DNA of 64,000 nucleotides from assembly GCA_018340375.1 (NCBI GenBank), contig JAFFJZ010000040.1, positions 1 to 64,000 of the forward strand. Direction: 5' to 3'. The position numbers and the translations under genes are program-made. Each line of letters begins with the position of its first letter. Positions within the stretch are counted from its first letter, which is position 1. The stretch is from Gonatopus flavifemur (Eukaryota > Arthropoda > Insecta > Hymenoptera > Dryinidae). This document shows positions 57,198 through 64,000 of the stretch, piece after piece. Below the pieces are notes generated by a model. It saw nothing but the letters and a program-made list of their open reading frames with translations. It searched no databases and was not told where the DNA came from.

Positions 57198-58120
57198 ATT
57201 ATGGACCAATCAAAAGAAGACTTGTATCTCAGACGAGACCTGATGAACAGCCCAGTGACGGAGACAGTGACATTGAAAATGATCGATTGTCCTCGGTTTC
57301 TGAGCCTGCATATGACAACGAAGGAAACATCAATTATGATGTCTCCATAGAAGAACAATTGATAACGGAGGTACAATCAAGGGAAGCGCTATTTAATTTC
57401 GCACTCCCCTTCGAAGCCAGAAGTAGGAACATTGTGAACCAGCATCGGGAGGAAATATCTGCGAATTTGAATGGTGAGAATTAATTTGTAAATAAAACAA
57501 ACCTAAAGCTAATAATTTCTGATTTACAAATGAATTTTACAGGCAAATTGACTCCAGACGAGGCGAAGAAAGAATGGAAATCATTGAGGGATGCGTATAT
57601 GAAAATCGTCTCAAATGAGAAAAAAGTCAGCGGCTCTGCTGCGACGAAAAAGTCCAAATGAGCGTATTACGATGCCACCTCATTTCTTAGGGATTCGCTG
57701 TCAAGTCAACCGTAAGTATTTCGAAAGTAATCTCGTCCAAAGCATATCATCAATTCTTTTTTCCAGCACTATTTCCAAAGTCAAGCCGAAGAGCGTAGTC
57801 ACGCCAGAAGCAGTAGGAAACGGTAAGTTGATGATTTGAAAATTATGAATTTAGACGGATGAAGTTGCTAATAATTAATGTCTGTTTTCCCTACAGCCTC
57901 CAAGTCTCAGTCTGCCCTCGACAAAATTGCTGATGCCATTTGCAAAAGAAGTGAGGCACCAATTATTTTGCCGTCATTACCACCTGAAAGTAGCAAAGTA
58001 CAAACTTTCTGTGCAATGGTTGGAAGCAAATTGGAAAAATTTGATGTACGGGAAAGGAACAATTTGATGTTCCAAATTCATCAACTGGTCCATGAGAGGG
58101 AAATTAGAGATATGTTTTAA
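57198..58120 (+). pseudogene. MADF-BESS domain protein, four exons, one nonsense codon
   Basis: A probable transcription regulator of the MADF/BESS type. Exons are 57198-57473, 57543-57711, 57767-57822 and 57897-58120. All junctions are GT/AG (GTGAGA; TTTTACAG; GTAAGT; TTTTCCAG; GTAAGT; CCCTACAG) and keep one frame. MADF: EEQLITEVQSREALFNFALP, then NIVNQHREEISANLNG, then KLTPDEAKKEWKSLRDAYMK, then AYYDATSFLRDSL. BESS-like C-terminus: SKVQTFCAMVGSKLEKFDVR ... FQIHQLVHEREI, stop at 58118. The first exon lacks its start; it needs one base from an upstream exon. TGA at 57659 replaces the Trp kept as TGG in the duplicate (SKWAYY), so this copy is one substitution from open: a young pseudogene, a disabling allele or a sequencing error. 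Confidence 0.75.
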
Positions 58121-58594
58121 GCACGTATATGGTGGAAAATGTTCCATACTTCGACTCCAAAGTTTTTGGGAAAGTATTATAGGAATGAAGTAAACATATA
58201 TTTCAGACTGAATACAGTAGCCGCTGGTTGGTGACTACATAATGATTGATAGTGGCACAACCTTGTGCTCATACGTGCTCTCATATCGTTCCAAGTTTTA
58301 TTCTCTTTTATGTTTTTGTTTTTTTTGTGTAATGTCATATTATATCACGGCTGTGAAGTTTTGGTTAATTGAGAATGAAAGAGTGCTTCTGTAATTTAAA
58401 CAACAAGTACGCAAAAACATATTTCCAGTGAAAAGCAACAACTCGTCCGACGATGGGTTGAGCTAATTGACCGGTGAATTAGAGATTTGACGCTGAGGAG
58501 CATGCAGGGATCTTAGATTACTTGGCTCCTTTCTCAAAGAAAAGAACAAAACAATTGCATTAATGAAATATTGTCAAAGAACATAGGTGGCAAA

Positions 58595-59743
58595 ATGTTG
58601 GTTCATCAATTGTTATCAGTTTCACCCGATGATAGAGCGAGTACTGCCATTAATATTGTTGAGAATATTGAAGAATGTCCTCCAAATTCCTGACTTATCA
58701 AGAACATATGTATGATCAGGACGCGGATGCGGATTTATAGAGGGAGAGTGGATCATTTATTTCAGAAAATGCAGATATATCTGTTTTTCAAAGACTGAAA
58801 ATTTTCCTCATCATATAGTAGGAGATATTGTTATGATCAATGAAAGTAGGGCTCCACAGGAAGGATGTTGCATTATTTCTCACACAGTGGACGCGATGCA
58901 AAAAACGAGGAGGAACAAACAATGTGCTATAAAATTAGGAATGGAGATGATTGCTTGAAAGTAGTTCCGGTTATCTCAATCTGTAGTAGGATTATCAATA
59001 GAGCTTCCAATACAATGGCTCCACTTGGTTTTGCAGCAGCTGGTATTATTAACGGAGTATGTGTATACTACAAAACTGTGGAATTCACAAATAATTATTT
59101 TAATCCGCATCCGTCCCTCATTTTTTCCACTAAATTTCTTTCTATCTGTATGAATTGATGGATCCATCGCAAACCTCTGGACACCATGAGATCTCATTCT
59201 TCGACTTCTTGTTTATAACATATTAAAAATTGGAAAATGTATCAATTCGATACGAGGGACGAATGCGGGTTAATTCACAATCGTACGTGAATATCGAATT
59301 ATTTCAAACTGCTCCTCCAAAGTGCCCACGCAACGTCCAACGCTACTCCCCACAGAATACCACCGGAAGAAAGGCCCCCAAAAACAAAGTTTTTTCCTAA
59401 GCCCACCAACGGAATTTATCCACAATTCAAATCAAGAAATGTAAAAAAGGATAATAATACTGAAAACAATGATCGAGATCACGCGGTTCTGAATCGTTGT
59501 GCCAAAATCAGGCCAACTAGGCCGGCACCTCAAGCACCTACAACGCCATCAATTACAAACGTACAAATTTATGGAACGTTATTAGGATTCCTTGATCTGG
59601 ACGGAGTTATTTTCATTTCAAACCCTCTCCTTAGTCTTCACACTGATTTTATCAGAAATAAACCCCCTACGATCAAGGTTTGGACCAGAATAGAAGTGGA
59701 TTAAGATTTCTGCTATGAGTTTCGTGCGGAGGGAGAAACTTGA
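58595..59743 (+). pseudogene. MVB12-like (ESCRT-I subunit) pseudogene, probably a retrocopy
   Basis: MVB12 is the fourth ESCRT-I subunit, acting in cargo sorting at endosomes. Across three frames the MABP domain can be followed: SVSPDDRASTAINIVENIEE from ATG 58595, YDQDADADL then RESGSF (58710-58760), YICFSKTE, IVMINESRAPQEGCCIISHT then VDAMQKTRRNKQ (58830-58930), and SICSRIINRASNTMAPLGFA then GIINGVCVYYKT (58970-59080). A Pro-rich linker follows. A UMA-like end is at 59590-59740: LDLDGVIFISNPLL, then IKVWTRIEVD, TAA at 59702, then DFCYEFRAE to TGA 59741. Several stops and frameshifts. Both MVB12 domains in 1.15 kb, in order and without evident introns, suggest a processed copy. Confidence 0.7.
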
Positions 59744-61296
59744 AAATCGTACTAAATCATTGTACGAAACTGACATACAATAATTTATAAGCTGTACACG
59801 CTTGTATTGATCACATAGCACTTGGTCGAGTGTAATAGTGCCTGAACAAGTGATTTATACTAACCTGTTAACATAGAATTTCAGACTAGGTCCGAGAAAC
59901 GTGTTTCTTGCTATCGACAGAACCAAGATAAATCTGAAAATTATTTGCACTTTTCTTATACGTTATTCTCTCTTTTTTTTCTTTTAATGTTCTACATGGA
60001 CATATCAATAATAGTGGCAATACACTCAAATCACATAGCACTTCCACAAAATACACTTGAACATACGTTCAGCATTGTATCCTTATAGATTGTAGGGATC
60101 ATACATATATATATATATATATATATAGTTGTATAATACGTTCTACTTGTTTATATTTGCGTTGTAATGGAACAATCGTACTTGGTATTCAAACTACAGA
60201 ATTCCAATAAAATGTTTGTCTGCATTGAAAAAACAATTCTATATATATATATATATATATATTTCGGCTGGTGAAAAAAAATATATTATAAAATTGAAAA
60301 TATAAAAAAATGTATATATATATTTTTAGTTGGAGTTTTATGAAGTTTATGATACTTTTTGTTCTGAAATTATGCTCAAGTCGCATGTCTTTTTCATCAT
60401 ATAATATGTGTCCATTTTATAATAACATGTTTTCTTTATGAGAATTCGGAGGGTAGACTACCGATGATATATTGCTTGACGCCTCTTAATGCATAAAATT
60501 GAACATATTGTGAAATCTGCGACAATTTTTATTCAAAGAATTCAAATGGATGTTCTTTTCCAATTTATCTCACAATTTTTTATTTATACAAGTTTTGCAT
60601 GTTTTCAGAATCAACGGAACAAGTTTTTTCAGCTATAGATAATTGAATATTCAAATATAAAATCTACATTCACCACTCCGAAATGAATTTAGAAAAGTTT
60701 GTGTCAGAGATAGTTGGGAAGTTCATGCTTGGAGCATGAAAGCATAAATTCAGATAATGCGATTCAAGCCTAAAACTCCCATTGTACTGGACTACGTGAT
60801 CAGAATAACCCCGGAATTTCCGAGCATTATGGAGCATAATTTTCCCCTTAAAACAGCATAGGAGAGTTTCATAAATTCACCACGCAACTATCTGAAAAAT
60901 TGTAAATTTCAGATTTCCAACGAATTTCCTTTCCAAAATTTTATTCAAAAACATTTGGTTATTGAAATTGAGTACAACCCTGTCCAGATCAGGGAATTTT
61001 CATAAATTTGTCAAAATGATTTTATGATTTACTTAGCTTGCTTCTTCAGTAAGAAAATATAATTTCACCACATTTTCATGCGTAACATCTGGAAATTAAT
61101 GGAAACTTTTATTTATGAGGAGGAATAAATTTTCATTCTTGTACTGTTGAAAGATTCAACATCGATTACCTCATTTTACGATAGATCATTTCTATTTATT
61201 GTCCATTCGCGATATTGACAAACTGGTTACATTTAAACCATTCATTTTCATATGCTAGGCCAGTTCCTGTTTCCCACACAGTGCTTTTGATCTTTA
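59744..61296. repeat. A/T-rich DNA with TA microsatellites
   Basis: TA runs at about 60097-60126 and 60241-60262, with shorter ones near 60313. No gene or longer repeat seen. Confidence 0.6.
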
Positions 61297-61650
61297 AGAC
61301 ATCTTGAGAAACTATTTAAAGAATTTAAAGAAGTCTCATGCAACACGAAAAAATGAACATTGTAATGCGATATATATTTGAGAATCTCTAAAACTCATCT
61401 TCCAGACTAATATCTTTCAGACAACTTATAGAAATATTTCAGAATTAAGAACTGTTTCAGATATTGGAAAGATATTGGAGCCTTCCGAAGTAGCTGATCC
61501 AAGTGATCCGGATCACTTTTTCAGCGATCTGATTGGTTGAAAGTGATCGGATCAAGATCCAAGGATCAGGATCAGCTACTTCGGAAGACTTCATTTTCTT
61601 GTGTTGCGTAATAAGACTTCTTAAATTTGTAATGAGATATCTTTTAGACA
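61297..61650. repeat. Foldback with inner perfect hairpin
   Basis: The outer arms pair around AATTTAAAGAAGTCTCATGC and its inverse near 61595-61630. The inner arms CTTCCGAAGTAGCTGATCC (from 61492) and GGATCAGCTACTTCGGAAG (to 61587) are a perfect 19-bp inverted pair with repeated GTGATCCGGATCAC steps between. Non-coding. Confidence 0.7.
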
Positions 61651-62065
61651 TGGAATGCTATGTGGGCTCATTGTCATAGCATTCCACGCTATCTCATGCT
61701 TATTCAATGAAACGAAGTCAAAGATTTCTTAAATTTAGTATTAATGTACAAATTCCGACAGTCAGGGTAGAACCATGTTGCAATAACATGCTCTGAAGAT
61801 CACTTCTGAATTACCTTCAATTCATTTTGAATCTTTCAAAAATCAGTATAATTTTATTATTACGTTCTAGCATCTCGAGTGGAAAAATTTTTATTCTTTG
61901 AACTTTACCACTAGGAATATTCCAAATGCAATTTGAGGTGTCATAACCTCTCGAAATTTTCATTCTTTTGGCCCTTCACATCAATTTCTGTTGACATATT
62001 GAATGAAAATTTATGTAAAATTCATAAATTTCAACTGCTGTTGGTTTTTTTGGGGCGCCTTCGAG

Positions 62066-62522
62066 GCTACAGAAACCGATCCTACAGAATGAAAATTTTG
62101 TCGAATTGCTGGATCCTACAGGAGTTCAATCCTACCGAAGTTCGTTCCTACAGAAGTTTAATCCCACAGGAGTTCGATCTTACAGAAGTTCGATCCTACA
62201 GAAGTTCGATTCTACAGAATTGTCGAGTTGCCCGATCCTACAGGATTGTTGAGTTGCCCAATCTCACAGAAGACCGATCCTACAGAAGTTCGATCCTACA
62301 GAAGACCGATCCTACAGAAGTTCGATCCTACAGGAGTTCGATCCTACAGAAGACCGATCCCACAGAAGACCGATCCTACAGAAGTTCGGCCCTACAGAAG
62401 TTCGACCCTACAGAAGTTCGATCATACAAAAATGCCGAGTGGTCCGATCCTACAGAATTGTCAAATGACCCAATCCTACAGAAGTTAAATTCTATACAAA
62501 TGACAAAGAGCTCGATCCGTTA
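62066..62522. repeat. 16-bp minisatellite (GATCCTACAGAAGTTC)
   Basis: Over twenty copies of GATCCTACAGAAGTTC and variants ending AAGACC, some with longer breaks. The plus frame 61933-62523 translates it as repeats of DPTEVRSYRSSILQK; the frame is a consequence of the repeat. 62523-62842 is featureless. Confidence 0.9.
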
Positions 62523-62842
62523 GAAGACAAAAAATCCCAGAGACTCGAGTCAGGAGGAGAAATATCTTAGGGAATGAATTGTATTTCAACTTCGTTTTAC
62601 CTTTTCGGAGAAAAATTCCAATGAAGTTGCCACAGAAAAGAATTCCTTAAAAAGGCTGCGTATTTACAACATTTAATATTTAGTTCCTGTACAGTCATAG
62701 AGAAGATATCGAGGACCTGTGTGGAATCTTCTTAATCGTTCTCAAAAGTTCTATACCCAATGATTTGGTACACTGAGAAGAAAATTCATCTGCGTTGAAT
62801 AAATATTTATTTGTCCTATGATTCCAATAAATATATCATATA

Positions 62843-64000
62843 TTTCTATCCAAGCAAGTTTGTCAAACGAATTTATTTTACTTCCTTCGAGAAGCCGATC
62901 GACGTTTCGGATCGATACGATCCTTTTTCAAGATACAAAATTCTAATATAATCGTAGAGGAGAGAGAACGTGGTCGAATGAAGTATCATCCGGACCCATC
63001 GACTCGGATGTGGTTAGTTTTCATTAGTTGGTTGGGAAAGTGCTTGGCGCAGGAATTCAATGATTCAGTGGGCGAATGTTCGATCCAATTTCTACCCAAG
63101 CAGGTTAGTCGAACGAATTTATTTTACTTCCTTCGAAGAGCCGATCGACGTTTCGGATCGATACGATCCTTTTTCAAGATACAAAATTCTAATATAATCG
63201 TAGAGGAGAGAGAACGTGGTCGAATGAAGTATCATCCGGACCCATCGACTCGGATGTGGTTAGTTTTTATTAGTTGGTTGGGAAAGTGCTTGGCGCAGGA
63301 ATTCAATGATTCAGTGGGCGAATGTTCGATCCAATTTCTACCCAAGCAGGTTAGTCGAACGAATTTATTTTACTTCCTTCGAAGAGCCGATCGACGTTTC
63401 GGATCGATACGATCCTTTTTCAAGATACAAAATTCTAATATAATCGTAGAGGAGAGAGAACGTGGTCGAATGAAGTATCATCCGGACCCATCGACTCGGA
63501 TGTGGTTAGTTTTTATTAGTTGGTTGGGAAAGTGCTTGGCGCAGGAATTCAATGATTCAGTGAGCGAATGTTCGATCCAATTTCTACCCAAGCAGGTTAG
63601 TCGAACGAATTTATTTTACTTCCTTCGAAGAGCCGATCGACGTTTCGGATCGATACGATCCTTTTTCAAGCTACAAAATTCTAATATAATCGTAGACGAG
63701 AGAGAACGTGGTTGAATGGAGTATCATCCGGACCCATCGACTCGGATGTGGGTAGTTTTCATTAGTTGGTTGGGAAAGTGCTTGGCGCAGGAATTCAATG
63801 ATTCAGTAGGCGAATGTTCGATCCAATTTCTATCCAAGCGAGTTTGTCGAACGAATCGGATGTGGGTAGTTTTTAATTCTGGTTGGGATAGATGGGTCCG
63901 GATGAATTTTCTTTCAACAACGTTTTTTCACCTCTACGATTATATCATTTTTGTATCTTGATAAAGGATCGTATCGATCCGAAACGTCGATCGGCTATTC
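62843..64000. mobile_element. Second Foldback-like copy, left arm and core, running off the window
   Basis: About four plus-oriented 246-bp units from 62843 to 63852. Then the core junction (AATTCTGGTTGGGATAGATG, about 63842-63960) leads to the start of a minus unit (GGATCGTATCGATCCGAAAC) at the window end. Units are almost identical to one another and to the 30.4-40.8 kb locus. The left edge falls at a different unit phase from the first locus. The frame 62978-63715 spans three units without a stop. Confidence 0.85.

Noticed and set aside
61933..62523. 196-residue protein gene
   Set aside because: Most of it is the 16-bp minisatellite read through; the overlapping second frame is equally repetitive.
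62978..63715. 245-residue protein gene
   Set aside because: It is three tandem repeat units; the open frame follows from a period divisible by three.

Overview
The window is eukaryotic, A+T-rich and almost certainly from an insect. The support is irritans-like mariner, Transib, RTE and CR1/Jockey-like retrotransposons together with MADF/BESS and BEND-like gene pieces. A hymenopteran is my guess, but nothing here proves the order. I saw no rRNA, tRNA or CRISPR. Most of the 64 kb is transposable element, much of it nested. Host-type coding is limited to split BEND-like exons (12.7-27.5 kb), a MADF/BESS gene with a damaged partial duplicate (53.4-58.1 kb), and a decayed copy of the ESCRT-I subunit MVB12 (58.6-59.7 kb).

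Layout. 0.1-10.8 kb: decayed DD41D-type (rosa-like) Tc1/mariner elements with unusually long terminal inverted repeats. A 3,855-bp Transib element (4659-8513) sits inside one of them. Its ends are the exact RAG recombination-signal heptamer CACAGTG and it has a 5-bp target duplication. Its transposase, a relative of RAG1, is complete in outline but carries one frameshift and two nonsense codons. 10.8-20 kb: small foldback elements, a diverged repeat family and a decayed minus-strand non-LTR element (14.8-18.96 kb). 20-30 kb: BEND-like exons scattered among MITEs, a Harbinger-like element and a foldback enclosing a GC-rich block.

30.4-40.8 kb: a composite locus. Arrays of a 246-bp tandem repeat lie head to head around a short core, with 9-bp direct repeats outside, which looks like a Foldback/Galileo-type element. 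A complete mariner has inserted in one arm. A CR1/Jockey-like LINE has inserted in the other arm, and an RTE element has inserted into that LINE with an 11-bp duplication. A second copy with the same core starts at 62.8 kb and runs off the window. 41-52 kb: a truncated LINE, a foldback with arms of about 570-650 bp, a second complete mariner, and a 4.4-kb foldback carrying inverted pieces of a transposon gene I cannot assign. 52-62.5 kb: a GC-rich Gag-like fragment beside the MADF gene pieces, the MVB12 relic, A/T-rich DNA and a 16-bp minisatellite.

The host-type fragments are not linked in one pathway. The unifying theme is successive transposition. Both mariner ORFs are open and differ at only 13 of 349 residues. 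Most older coding relics are closed mainly by in-frame nonsense codons.
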